64,000 nt of DNA, taken from a virus. This document shows positions 15,570 to 25,390 of the stretch, one piece after another. Position numbers and translations under genes: made by a program. The stretch is from IMG/VR virus record IMGVR_UViG_3300017710_002137, positions 1-64,000 of that record, one strand, 5' to 3'. The notes beneath the pieces are model-generated. The model saw only the letters and a program-made list of their open reading frames with translations. It made no database searches and had not been told where the DNA came from. Positions within the stretch are counted from its first letter, which is position 1. The number at the start of each line of letters is the position of its first letter.

Positions 15570-18500
15570 ATGAGAAGAAGATTTGACCAAGATGATTTTA
15601 ATGATTACGAAAATAATTTCGGTAATCCGTTTGGCAATAACCCACAGGGTTTTGAGCCAGAAACCCTATCTGCGGTTACTTCACTACGAGGTGGTGGAGG
15701 TGGTGGTGGAGGAAGAGTCTCACCACCAAGAGGAGGTACAGTATCTCCAAGACCTGTACGAAGCAATCCTCCAAGGCCACCAAAAGAACCTTTTGAGGAA
15801 ATTTCACATTTACCAATAAAGCCTAAAACACCTATTTTTGTAAAACCAGATTTACCACCAATTGTAGTTAAACCAAATACAGGTACAATTAAACCAATTG
15901 AGGTAGACCCGGTAAGAGTAAAGGGTGGTTGTAAAGACCCTAAAGCGGTGAACTATGATTCAACCGCAACTTATGATAATGGTAAGTGTGTATATCCAAA
16001 TATAAAAATAAAACAAACTGTTAAAGATAAAAACGCACCTGTAAAAATTACGGTTGCAACTGATAGAGGACCTGCAACTGTAATGGTTGATGGTAAAGAT
16101 GTTGGTACAACAAATGGAACTGGAGAATTTCATACACTTATTTTAAACTTTACTGAAAAAGAATTATTACAAAGAAAAATAATTACAGTTAAAAAAAGTA
16201 ACTTTGCTTCAAAAGATGAGTGGAGAGTTTCTTCTGTACAACGTAGTATAACAAAAACTATTAAACCAATAATAGATACTACACCCGTTTTAAGTGGTGG
16301 TAGACCAGAATTACCTGATGTAAGTTCACCAAGACCAAGACCTTCAAGTGGAAATGTTAATCCAAGAGTTACTCCATCATCTGATGGATTCAATAGAGAT
16401 ATGGATGATTATCTTGGTAATAACAAACAATTTTTAGGTGGAACTGGATTTGGAGAATTTAATGGAAATATAGGACCATCGAGAACATCAGGTGGAAATA
16501 CCATTGGATTTGATGATATAAATTTTGGATTTGGCGGAGCTAGTTCAAATAGACGTAATAATTTTTCCACTATCAATTTTGGTGGATATGGATATGACAA
16601 TTTTGATAATTTACCTAAGTTGGGATTACCTCCAAGAGATGTTCCTGCAAGAAGTTTTATAAGAAAACCATATGGTAATATTGGTACGAGTCCTATAAAG
16701 ACATCACCTACATTAAAACCAGCTAAACTAACGTTAGGTACGATTCCATTTAACTATTATGAGATAGTATTAGAAAGAAAAGTGGATGGTAAGTGGGTAC
16801 AACAACCATCAGACTATTCTACTTTTTCAAAAACAAATGTTTCTGTAAGACCTAAATCTCACTCATTACGAGTTGGTTTTAGTTTAAGAAAAAATGTTGA
16901 GATACTCGAATCACCAAAAATTGAATCTACATATAAGGTAAGGATAATTGGAGATGTTCCAACTGATGATACTATTGTATGGAAAACTAATTATGGACAA
17001 GTTGGTTCTGTATTAGATGATGATGATATCGTAATATTTCAAATTGAACAACAAGTTGGAGACCCCGAGCCACGAATAGAATTTTATGCAAATGGTATAA
17101 CGGATTTTACACACAATGGTAGTTTCCAAATTAAATCTGGAAAAAATAATAAAGAATTTAAAGGTTTAGAAACAAGTTTTAGATTATATCCTGGTAATAA
17201 TGATATACAAGTACAGGTATTTAAAGAACCCGTATCTGAACCTCCAACTAAACCTGCTCTTAAATTAGATAGAACATCTGCTCAATTAAATATATCAGAC
17301 CCAAAGGCAATTAGAATAGGATACAAATCAGTAGATGCAGATAAAGTAATCTATACACTTGGAAAAGTTAAAAAAACTATTCCATTAAATGGTACTATTA
17401 CATTAAGTGGTAAAGACTTTCCAAACGGAGCAGGTACATATACATTATATGTTCAACCTGTATCACGAAGAGGTGGTTCTGGTGATATTGAAAAATGTAT
17501 AATTACTGCAGAAAGTAAAGCATATTTACCTGGTCCTGATATCACACATATTAATTATCCACAAGTAATTAAAGGACCTGATTTTAAAGGCATTGATGTT
17601 GATTTCAACATATCATGGCAATCGGTAAATACAAACTATATACACATATATCTTGGTAAACCTGTAAGGGAAAACTACTTGGGTAAATTTGAACCACAAG
17701 GTGTTGCTCAATTTAATATGAGAAACATTATTAAAAAGGGTAGAAGGTTTGGAGCTTTAAGAAATTCAAGAAATATAATTAATTTTCAATTACTATTAGT
17801 TCCATATAATGAAGAGGGTGATTCAAGAGCAACAGGTAAGTTTGAAACTGTTAACATAACATTTGATAAAGGTGATTTAACTCTTAGAAGAGGAAGAGTA
17901 GTTGGTGACCTTAGAACTTCATTTGTAAAACAATGGAATTCAAAAGGGTTTGATGATTTTACTTCACCATTCTTAACTCACTACTTACACCTTGGTGATG
18001 GTAATAATAAATTGATTGGTACATGGGGAATTGATGAAACAACATTTTCAGATAAGATAACAAATCCTACTACAAATCAAATAGAATATAAAAACATAGA
18101 AAAATCTATTGTTTTAAAACTATATGAACCAATACCTCGAAATGTTGGTACAAATGATAAGATATGGATATCTAAAATACAATCCATACCATTAATTGAT
18201 ACAATAACAATTACAGATGATATTGTTAGTCAATGTACACCATTAACGCCAAATTTTAATTTAGATGTTAGTGATGAAATAGGATATCAAATTCTTGATG
18301 ATTTAATTTCGAGTGGTTCTGCATCTTCAACTGATGTAATAAGTCAATTTGTATCTTCAAGTGATTTTTCTTTAGAAAATCTTAATATAGAATTCGTAAC
18401 TCAATCTTCGGTAGTAAAAGAAGTTGGGACAGGTTTATTATTAGAAAAGGCTGGTATAGAAGATTATAATTGGAAAGAATTTATAAAATACTCATCTGCA

Positions 18501-21341
18501 GGTGAACGAGTTGAAAACTTTTACTATAAGATTAAATTATTAGAAAATTATGAAGATAAATATAATACAGTAAATAGTCTTACATCTTCTATAGCAACAA
18601 GAAACGAAGCTAAAAAACTTCAATTTAAAATTGGAGAAGTAAAAAGAGGATTTGATGCATTTGAAAAATTCCTATATAGTAAACCAACTTCTCTTTCATA
18701 TCCTGGAGCTGGATTAAACTCAATATCTTCATCAGAAGATTCTTCAACAATTAGTTGGTTTAATGGTATTTTAAATTCTGCGAGAGATTATGATAAATAT
18801 AATACAGCAAGATTATCTTTCAATTTACCAAAACATATTAGAGATGATGAAAACAATTCTGATTTTATATTATTCTCAGATATGGTTGGACAACACTTTG
18901 ATGTTATCTACACACACATTAAGGCGGTTTCAAAGAGTAATAGAGTTGAAAACAAACATGAATATGGTATAGATGATACAATGTTGTATCATATGTTGGA
19001 ATCTCTTGGGTGGAACGCTGATATGGGTGTTCAAGGTCAAGCGTTGTGGGAATATGCATTTGGTAAAGATATAGATGGCAATCAAACCACCACAATGAGT
19101 GGTAAGGATAGACAACATGAGATTTGGAGAAGATTATTAAATAACTTACCATATCTCTATAAACATAAAGGTACAAAAAGAGCAATCTCTGCGGCTTTAA
19201 GTTGTTATGGTGTACCTGCTTCCTTATTAACAATAATGGAATTTGGTGGACCAACTGACCCAGATGGAGATACTCCACAAACATTTACTTATCAAGATAG
19301 AACAGCATCTATTCTACTAAGCGGTTCAGCTGCTATTACAGTTCCATGGAAAAAATTTACATCAGTATTTAGTGATGATTATCCTAACTCTGTTGAGATT
19401 AGAATAAACACAGAACAAAGACAAGACCAAACAATAATGAGTACTGATGGATGGTCTTTACATATAAATAAAGATACTGGTTCACTTGCATCAATAGAAC
19501 TAAAAGTAAGTGGAAGTGATACCATATATTCTTCATCTACGAATCTTGGAGCATTGTATAATGATGAATATACACAAATAGTAGTACAAAAAACAGTAAC
19601 TGGTTCTAATGATGTATTTTATCTATATGCACAAGAGCCGTTTCAAGGTAGAATACGAACAAAATTAAGTTCAAGTTTAGAAATTTCAGGAGTTAGTTCT
19701 TGGAAGAGTGGTAGTGATTTGGTTATTGGTGGTGATAACTTAACTGCATCAATTGATGAATTTAGATTATGGAGAACTCCACTATCTGATTCAAAAATAG
19801 ATAACCATACACTTTTACCAGATGCTATAGATGGTAACCATGTATCTGCTTCTACAACTGATTTAATATTAAGACATGATTTTGAATATCCAAAAAATAG
19901 ACATACAAGTGGAGATGTTAATATAAAAAGTGTATCTATTAATAGAACATATAGTACATCTTCAATTGCATCTAACTTTGAAAATGTTTCATCATATCCA
20001 TATCAATATAAATCATATGATAGAGATGTAACGGCGGTTGTACCATCAACTGGTAACACTGTTGGTAACAAAGTAAGATTTGAAACTCAAACTTTAATTT
20101 CTGATTTAAATTATAAAAGTAGAGCAACTAAAAAATCATTTGACCAATCACCTACCGATTCAAATAGATTAGGATTATTCTTTTCTCCAACAAAGGAGAT
20201 TAACATGGATATCGTAAAATCATTTGGAAAGTTTAATATTGATGATTATATAGGAGACCCTTCTGATGATTATAAACCTACTTACGCTAAACTAAATCAA
20301 TTAAGAGGTTATTATTTCGATAGATATTCTTTAAACATCTATGAATATATTCAACTAATTAGATACATAGACCAATCATTATTTAATATTATTATTTCAT
20401 TAATACCAGGAAGAGCTCAAACAAGTCAAGGTTTGTTAATAGAACCCCATATTCTTGAAAGAAGTAAAACACAATGGAAACCATCCACTGCAGTTAAAAA
20501 AGATTATAAATCGGTTATTGATATTACTGATATAGGAGTATCTTCTGATAATAAACAATACTTGACAATAGTATCCGCATCAGACAATACATCATTAAGT
20601 GGCGAATCAAGTGATTTTGTTTCTGTTATTGATACCGATACTTCAAAAGTTTTAGTAGGAACTCATTCAGATTTTTCTGCAACAATTGGTACTGAGGATA
20701 ATACAACATTAAATGGATTTATCACTGCAAACTCAGGTTCTGATATGGCAGGGATTTCATTTACAATAGATAACACAAATTTAGGAGAATCAATACAAGG
20801 TGAATTTGATTCTGATTCTTTTACTCAAATAGGAACAGATTCGGACTCATTATCAATAGCTGGATTTGGTGTATTTGGTAAAAACGGAAACTCTATCAGA
20901 ACTAAACTTGATTCTGATAATAATTATATTCAAGAAAGAATAAAGATTTTCTTACTTAAAAAATCATATCAAGTTGATATACCAGAAAACGTATCAGTAG
21001 ATGCATCACAAGGTAGACAATTTGTATCCACAACCAAATATAAAAAGATTGTAAATATTTTACCATTTACTGGTTCTGATGGAAACGAATCAACAAATCC
21101 AACTGTAAGTGGAGATATCGTGGAGGTTACACCTTTAAATGGTTATTTCCCAACACATTACAGAAATACAGGAGACTTATCTGCTGGATTGGAAAATTCG
21201 TTTTATAATGGTTCTAAACAAACAAGTGCAACAACTTTAGATGGTGGTTCACCTGTTGTAACGTTTACTACAAATCCGAATACATTAAAAGTTTCTGATA
21301 GTGGTAGAGGAAGTGGAGAACCAATTTTAGAGGTAGATTAA
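15570..21341 (+). CDS. Giant baseplate protein, gp7/tail-protein-I-like with LamG domain
   Basis: This 1923-residue protein starts with a Gly- and Pro-rich region (glycine run near residue 45-55) and a DGSC-like repeat (GCKDPKAVNYD, Cys121). Repeated beta-rich domains follow to about residue 850. The segment NNLPYLYKHKGTKRAISAAL (about 1190-1210), followed by YGVPASLLTIMEFGGP, is the hallmark of tail protein I/gp7-type baseplate proteins. Next is a LamG-like beta-sandwich (about 1245-1430, DEFRLWRTPLSD). The C-terminal 450 residues are unassigned. T4 gp7 is about 1030 residues, so this is nearly double. It has its own late promoter element. Confidence 0.75.
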   Translation: MRRRFDQDDFNDYENNFGNPFGNNPQGFEPETLSAVTSLRGGGGGGGGRVSPPRGGTVSPRPVRSNPPRPPKEPFEEISHLPIKPKTPIFVKPDLPPIVVKPNTGTIKPIEVDPVRVKGGCKDPKAVNYDSTATYDNGKCVYPNIKIKQTVKDKNAPVKITVATDRGPATVMVDGKDVGTTNGTGEFHTLILNFTEKELLQRKIITVKKSNFASKDEWRVSSVQRSITKTIKPIIDTTPVLSGGRPELPDVSSPRPRPSSGNVNPRVTPSSDGFNRDMDDYLGNNKQFLGGTGFGEFNGNIGPSRTSGGNTIGFDDINFGFGGASSNRRNNFSTINFGGYGYDNFDNLPKLGLPPRDVPARSFIRKPYGNIGTSPIKTSPTLKPAKLTLGTIPFNYYEIVLERKVDGKWVQQPSDYSTFSKTNVSVRPKSHSLRVGFSLRKNVEILESPKIESTYKVRIIGDVPTDDTIVWKTNYGQVGSVLDDDDIVIFQIEQQVGDPEPRIEFYANGITDFTHNGSFQIKSGKNNKEFKGLETSFRLYPGNNDIQVQVFKEPVSEPPTKPALKLDRTSAQLNISDPKAIRIGYKSVDADKVIYTLGKVKKTIPLNGTITLSGKDFPNGAGTYTLYVQPVSRRGGSGDIEKCIITAESKAYLPGPDITHINYPQVIKGPDFKGIDVDFNISWQSVNTNYIHIYLGKPVRENYLGKFEPQGVAQFNMRNIIKKGRRFGALRNSRNIINFQLLLVPYNEEGDSRATGKFETVNITFDKGDLTLRRGRVVGDLRTSFVKQWNSKGFDDFTSPFLTHYLHLGDGNNKLIGTWGIDETTFSDKITNPTTNQIEYKNIEKSIVLKLYEPIPRNVGTNDKIWISKIQSIPLIDTITITDDIVSQCTPLTPNFNLDVSDEIGYQILDDLISSGSASSTDVISQFVSSSDFSLENLNIEFVTQSSVVKEVGTGLLLEKAGIEDYNWKEFIKYSSAGERVENFYYKIKLLENYEDKYNTVNSLTSSIATRNEAKKLQFKIGEVKRGFDAFEKFLYSKPTSLSYPGAGLNSISSSEDSSTISWFNGILNSARDYDKYNTARLSFNLPKHIRDDENNSDFILFSDMVGQHFDVIYTHIKAVSKSNRVENKHEYGIDDTMLYHMLESLGWNADMGVQGQALWEYAFGKDIDGNQTTTMSGKDRQHEIWRRLLNNLPYLYKHKGTKRAISAALSCYGVPASLLTIMEFGGPTDPDGDTPQTFTYQDRTASILLSGSAAITVPWKKFTSVFSDDYPNSVEIRINTEQRQDQTIMSTDGWSLHINKDTGSLASIELKVSGSDTIYSSSTNLGALYNDEYTQIVVQKTVTGSNDVFYLYAQEPFQGRIRTKLSSSLEISGVSSWKSGSDLVIGGDNLTASIDEFRLWRTPLSDSKIDNHTLLPDAIDGNHVSASTTDLILRHDFEYPKNRHTSGDVNIKSVSINRTYSTSSIASNFENVSSYPYQYKSYDRDVTAVVPSTGNTVGNKVRFETQTLISDLNYKSRATKKSFDQSPTDSNRLGLFFSPTKEINMDIVKSFGKFNIDDYIGDPSDDYKPTYAKLNQLRGYYFDRYSLNIYEYIQLIRYIDQSLFNIIISLIPGRAQTSQGLLIEPHILERSKTQWKPSTAVKKDYKSVIDITDIGVSSDNKQYLTIVSASDNTSLSGESSDFVSVIDTDTSKVLVGTHSDFSATIGTEDNTTLNGFITANSGSDMAGISFTIDNTNLGESIQGEFDSDSFTQIGTDSDSLSIAGFGVFGKNGNSIRTKLDSDNNYIQERIKIFLLKKSYQVDIPENVSVDASQGRQFVSTTKYKKIVNILPFTGSDGNESTNPTVSGDIVEVTPLNGYFPTHYRNTGDLSAGLENSFYNGSKQTSATTLDGGSPVVTFTTNPNTLKVSDSGRGSGEPILEVD

Positions 21342-21361
21342 ACGATTTTATGATTTACTTA

Positions 21362-21371
21362 TATTTATATA
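21362..21371 (+). promoter_or_regulatory. Proposed late promoter element TATTTATATA
   Basis: TATTTATATA lies in the 62-nt gap before the gene at 21404, 32 nt upstream of its ATG. AAAGGAA between them is a fair ribosome binding site. Match to the repeated virion-gene element is exact. Confidence 0.55.
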
Positions 21372-21403
21372 TTGAATAACATTAACAAAGGAATTTTTAA
21401 ATT

Positions 21404-22057
21404 ATGGCTTATTTAAATAACACCGAAATCACAGTAGATGCGATTCTCACTAAGAAGGGTAGAGAGAAATTAGCAGCTGGAGATGGTTTAAACATCACAA
21501 AGTTCGCTTTGGGTGATGATGAAATTGATTACACCCTTTACGAACCAGCACACCCAAAGGGAAGTGCTTATTATGATGCGGCAATTAAAGCAATTCCGAT
21601 TACTGAAGCTTCACCCGATGAAACTCAAGTATTAAGACATAAATTAGTTACTTTACCAAAAGGTACAACTAAGATACCTAAAGTTGAATTTGGTATCCCT
21701 TCTATAAGAGTTTCACCATCATCTGGTCAAGTAACTCTTTCACCAACTACATCACCAAGTGGTAACACACAACAAGGATATACAGTAATACTTGCTAATA
21801 AAAACGCAGGTTCTATTGTTGGTAGTGGTTTAGCAGCAGGAGCAGCAACTACTCCATCATTCTTAGGAGATGAAATTACACAAACAGCAGCAATTGAAAC
21901 TGGATTAACATTTACGTTTATTCCAAATCCAAGTCTGTTAAGAGCGTTAACAACAACTATAACGGTTTATGGAAACGAAACAGGTGGTTCACAAACTATT
22001 CCTGTTACAATTACTGACCCAAGAAGAAGCTTAGGTACACCTATTAGACGACTCTAA
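21404..22057 (+). CDS. Tail/baseplate structural protein
   Basis: The N-terminus (MAYLNNTEITVDAILTKKGR, then AAGDGLNITKFALGDDEIDY) is a conserved opening that I recognise from virion proteins of marine T4-like phages. The C-terminal part is beta-rich, Thr/Ser-rich and Ig-like (about residues 95-205). At 217 residues it is complete. It is followed by the tail protein at 22094 in the same transcription unit. Exact place in the virion is not known to me. Confidence 0.65.
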   Translation: MAYLNNTEITVDAILTKKGREKLAAGDGLNITKFALGDDEIDYTLYEPAHPKGSAYYDAAIKAIPITEASPDETQVLRHKLVTLPKGTTKIPKVEFGIPSIRVSPSSGQVTLSPTTSPSGNTQQGYTVILANKNAGSIVGSGLAAGAATTPSFLGDEITQTAAIETGLTFTFIPNPSLLRALTTTITVYGNETGGSQTIPVTITDPRRSLGTPIRRL

Positions 22058-22093
22058 TGGATAAAAAATTAAAGTAAAAAAGGAAAATAAAAA

Positions 22094-23323
22094 ATGGCAC
22101 AAATAGCAGGACAAGCTGGAGTAAATTTAACAACTGAGTTATCAACGTATTTAGCTGATAATCAAGGTACTCTTACTTCAGAACAATTATCATCAATCAT
22201 TAATCAGTATTTAACTGGTGGTGATAAATTAGGTGCAAGTGGGGGAGCAATCGCTCAAGGCATCTATAAACGATTTGGTGAATTTGACCAAATAACAGGT
22301 AAAGTTGAAGTTGTCACGACTGGATTGTGGAGTGGAGATACTGGAAGTTTATCAACTTTCTTTACTTCATCAACACAAGTTTCTCAGGCAAGTTCAAACT
22401 ACTATCTAAATGTATATAATACTGACCCAGCAAGTGATACATCAGCCGCTGTACAATACGCAGTTGCATATGGACACAGAACTGGTCAAGGTTCTATATC
22501 ATTAGCAAATTCAGATTCATCAACTTTAGCAAGTAAAGCAACTTATGCTCAATATCGTTCAATATTATTGGATAATGATGATACTCAATTCACATTTGTA
22601 TCTTCATCAGCAGCTGGAACACATGACTCAGATAGTATCTATGTAATCAATGTAGCTCGTGCCCGTTACAAAGAGAAAATGGATGCTGGAAACTGGTCAT
22701 TGAAAATTAGTGGTTCTAATGGAATCTCTACATTGATTGATGATAGTGGAAAGAAATTCTCAGATACAGTTGGTAAAGCTGGTAGAGTATTTGATGTTGC
22801 AAGTGGTTCATTAAATTTAGGAACTGAAAATGAAGCAACAGTTAATACAACAACCGCTTCAAATGGACAAGGATTGGGTAAATTCTATCCTGACCAAGGT
22901 TTAGTAATTCTTAATCCAACTGCGATTCATAATTTAATCGGAACTTCAATAGATAAGGATAATGATAAAGGAGCTTCCATTTCTACATCTGTAGCTACAG
23001 AAGGTAAAAATCATTTCTTATTACACAACGCTATTGTAGGTGGGGGAGATTTTGAAGCAAGAAGAACAGAAAATGTTTCTACATCACATTACTTTGTAAG
23101 AGCAACAAATAGAGAATTTAACTTCTCTAACAACCCAACGTTTGTAACTGGTTCAGATGGTTCATTTGCAGAATCAAGTTTTGAAACTGACCCAAGAACC
23201 TTTATCAGTACAATTGGTTTATATAATGATTCAAACGAGATACTGGCAGTTGCTAAAACATCACAACCAATTCCTAAATCATTTGATAAAGAAGTATTAA
23301 TCAAAGTAAAACTTGACTTTTAA
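22094..23323 (+). CDS. Tail structural protein with conserved C-terminal domain
   Basis: The 409-residue protein has a helical N-terminus (about 1-60) and a beta-rich body. The C-terminus, with REFNFSNNPTF and later TIGLYNDSNEILAVAKTSQP followed by KEVLIKVKLDF, is a module recurring in virion proteins of marine T4-like phages. The neighbour at 23457 ends with the same module (EFNFSQNPS and TIALYDDDGDMVAVAKLPTP), so the two are paralogous at the C-terminus. AAAGGAAA precedes the ATG. A terminator follows. Confidence 0.7.
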   Translation: MAQIAGQAGVNLTTELSTYLADNQGTLTSEQLSSIINQYLTGGDKLGASGGAIAQGIYKRFGEFDQITGKVEVVTTGLWSGDTGSLSTFFTSSTQVSQASSNYYLNVYNTDPASDTSAAVQYAVAYGHRTGQGSISLANSDSSTLASKATYAQYRSILLDNDDTQFTFVSSSAAGTHDSDSIYVINVARARYKEKMDAGNWSLKISGSNGISTLIDDSGKKFSDTVGKAGRVFDVASGSLNLGTENEATVNTTTASNGQGLGKFYPDQGLVILNPTAIHNLIGTSIDKDNDKGASISTSVATEGKNHFLLHNAIVGGGDFEARRTENVSTSHYFVRATNREFNFSNNPTFVTGSDGSFAESSFETDPRTFISTIGLYNDSNEILAVAKTSQPIPKSFDKEVLIKVKLDF

Positions 23324-23375
23324 TAAATAACACAGAACACTTAAGGTTGCAAACTTAAAGGTTCACGAAAAACTT

Positions 23376-23421
23376 AAAGAATGATATCGTTCTTTATACC
23401 CCACCGAAAGTGGGGTTTTTT
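23376..23421 (+). terminator. Tandem hairpins with rho-independent terminator
   Basis: A first inverted repeat pairs AAAGAA (23376-23381) with TTCTTT (23390-23395) around GATATC. The second pairs ACCCCAC (23398-23404) with GTGGGGT (23410-23416) and is followed by T residues to 23421. The preceding 50 nt carry three copies of ACTTAA(A)G(G). The pair ends the transcript of the gene at 22094. Confidence 0.8.
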
Positions 23422-23430
23422 GTTTCACTA

Positions 23431-23440
23431 TATTTATATA
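23431..23440 (+). promoter_or_regulatory. Proposed late promoter element TATTTATATA
   Basis: TATTTATATA starts 10 nt after a terminator and 26 nt before the ATG at 23457. AAAGGAG follows directly. Terminator plus element forms a clean boundary between transcription units. Confidence 0.6.
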
Positions 23441-23456
23441 AAGGAGTATTGAATCT

Positions 23457-24590
23457 ATGATAAAAAATATACCAAAAACGGCAGTTTGGAAAAAGAGTTT
23501 TCCTGTTTATAAACAATTTACTGTTTCTAATTCGGACTATGAAGTAATATCTGGTTCTTTAGAAACAGGAAGTTTTGAAACAGGTTCTTTCAACAAGCAG
23601 GGTAATGTATATACTCATCCATTAATTAAATCGATTATACATAAGTACTATGGTGACCATAGTAATCCATTTACAATGTATGGGGTTGTAAGTGATATTG
23701 GTAATTTTAGAAACGAAAGACAAACTGGTTCTAACGCATATGTTATATCAATTGACCAAGAAAAATATGGTGAAGGTATAAAAAAGAACTCATTACTACT
23801 AACTGACCATGGAAATACGATTGTATATTCAGATGATGGTAGTGGTAATATAGTTTCACAATATCCAAACTACACAATTAATAGTATAGATTTTCAAACA
23901 GGTGACATTACTATAACAGATACCGATAATGAAATATTTACAGGAAGTATTGCAAACTTTGATGTTGAGAGTGGTGTAGCTATTTTAACATTTGGTATTG
24001 ATACTGATTCTGTTGATGTAATGGTATTGGATTTTTCAGAAAATAGACTACAAACTTCTGTAGCTTTAGATTTTGATGAATTAGAGATTGATGAAGCTAG
24101 ATACGGAAACGTATTTTATGCAGATGGTACAGTAATATTGTGGGATAATCCAATTACAAATTATACTGCACAATATAGAAGTACTAAAACTATTCACGAA
24201 ACAGAAGTTCTTGTACAAGTTAAAGCGGGTGAATTTAATTTTTCACAAAACCCTTCTGCTGTAGATGTTACTTTATTTAAAACTCCATATGAATTTGATA
24301 TATCACAACCATCAATACATAGAAGAGCACACAAACGAAAAATAAAAGAAATTTTAGATATATCAAGAAAAGAAGAATATTATGGAACTGTTGGAACATC
24401 GACAGGAAGTTGGGATGATTATGATAAATACAGACAAACAGACCCAACAGGTTCATATTTAGCACCATTTATTACAACCATTGCATTATACGATGATGAT
24501 GGAGATATGGTTGCAGTTGCAAAATTACCAACACCAATTAAAAATTTACCAGATATGGATATGAACTTTATTGTTCGTTTCGATACTTAA
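23457..24590 (+). CDS. Tail structural protein, C-terminal paralogue of the 22094 product
   Basis: At 377 residues, this is probably a virion protein. Its last ~150 residues, with EFNFSQNPS, TIALYDDDGDMVAVAKLP and a final FIVRFDT, match the C-terminal module of the preceding gene. The N-terminal part has the repeat SGSLETGSFETGSF (about residues 32-46) and beta-rich segments. AAAGGAG lies about 10 nt before the ATG. The shared C-terminus probably mediates docking at a common virion site, while the N-terminal parts differ; this is inference. Confidence 0.65.
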   Translation: MIKNIPKTAVWKKSFPVYKQFTVSNSDYEVISGSLETGSFETGSFNKQGNVYTHPLIKSIIHKYYGDHSNPFTMYGVVSDIGNFRNERQTGSNAYVISIDQEKYGEGIKKNSLLLTDHGNTIVYSDDGSGNIVSQYPNYTINSIDFQTGDITITDTDNEIFTGSIANFDVESGVAILTFGIDTDSVDVMVLDFSENRLQTSVALDFDELEIDEARYGNVFYADGTVILWDNPITNYTAQYRSTKTIHETEVLVQVKAGEFNFSQNPSAVDVTLFKTPYEFDISQPSIHRRAHKRKIKEILDISRKEEYYGTVGTSTGSWDDYDKYRQTDPTGSYLAPFITTIALYDDDGDMVAVAKLPTPIKNLPDMDMNFIVRFDT

Positions 24591-24594
24591 TTAA

Positions 24595-24604
24595 TATTTA
24601 TATA
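24595..24604 (+). promoter_or_regulatory. Proposed late promoter element TATTTATATA
   Basis: TATTTATATA starts 5 nt after the preceding stop and 30 nt before the ATG at 24625. AAAGGAG at 24610-24616 lies between them. Exact match to the recurring element. Confidence 0.55.
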
Positions 24605-24624
24605 ATACAAAGGAGATACTTATT

Positions 24625-24807
24625 ATGGCATCAATTGAAGAACTTTACAACAAATCTGAATTCGCAAAATTTCCACAAGGAAAAGATAAAGATAAAACAC
24701 CTATCGAATTAGATGGTGGAAAAGATTTAAGAAACGAAGAGAATCTAGCAAAAGCTAGAGGTGGAAAACTGAACTTGAAAAAGTATTCAGAATCAGTTAC
24801 ACGCTAA
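24625..24807 (+). CDS. Small hydrophilic protein, 60 aa
   Basis: The 60-residue product is highly charged, with GKDKDKTPIELDGGKDL in its centre, and lacks hydrophobic segments. A proposed late element and a good AAAGGAG site precede it, so it is probably expressed with virion genes and abundant. The family is not recognised; a small capsid, neck or packaging-associated protein would fit. Confidence 0.6.
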   Translation: MASIEELYNKSEFAKFPQGKDKDKTPIELDGGKDLRNEENLAKARGGKLNLKKYSESVTR

Positions 24808-24817
24808 ATCTATAATT

Positions 24818-25390
24818 TTGGGTTTACTTATTAATACCCATCATAAATGGGCTTTTGTTCATATTCCAAAAACAGGAGGCACAAGTTTGTCAAAAGTTTT
24901 GGCAAACATTCCAAATACTGCAAATCCTGCTGGTCACGATTCTCTAAGAATATTAGAGACTAACTTATCGGAATATTTTAAATTTACTCTTGTAAGAAAT
25001 CCTTTTACAAGAATAGCATCAGCATACTTTCATGAAATTAGAAAAACAGGATATATGACTTTTGAATCTTTTTTAAAAAATTCGAATGAATATGATTTAT
25101 GGTTTTTAAATCAAACTTATTATACACATGAAGGATGTACAAACGATAAACACATGAATTATATTGGTAGATATGAAAACTACTCAAATGATGTTGAATA
25201 CTTATTTAATAAAATAGGTATAGATTCAAATATTCCTCATTTAAATCGTAATCCAATTTACGATAAACATCCAAACTTAGACCAACACAAATATTACAAG
25301 CATTTATATTCTGAGAAGTGGATGAAGGATTGGGTACGAGAGAGGTATTATAATGATTTCAAAATTTTTAACTATGGGATGGACATATAA
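24818..25390 (+). CDS. Sulfotransferase-family protein
   Basis: Sulfotransferases move a sulfuryl group from PAPS to a hydroxyl or amine, often on a carbohydrate. The 5'-phosphosulfate loop is visible as HIPKTGGTSL (residues 15-24, catalytic Lys18), and the 3'-phosphate site as LVRNPFTRIASAYFH (about 58-72, Arg60 and Ser68). At 190 residues it is short but has both motifs. No ATG precedes the loop; the start is the TTG at 24818 or another non-ATG codon. The target could be a glycan of virion or host. No ribosome binding site is visible. Confidence 0.8.
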   Translation: MGLLINTHHKWAFVHIPKTGGTSLSKVLANIPNTANPAGHDSLRILETNLSEYFKFTLVRNPFTRIASAYFHEIRKTGYMTFESFLKNSNEYDLWFLNQTYYTHEGCTNDKHMNYIGRYENYSNDVEYLFNKIGIDSNIPHLNRNPIYDKHPNLDQHKYYKHLYSEKWMKDWVRERYYNDFKIFNYGMDI

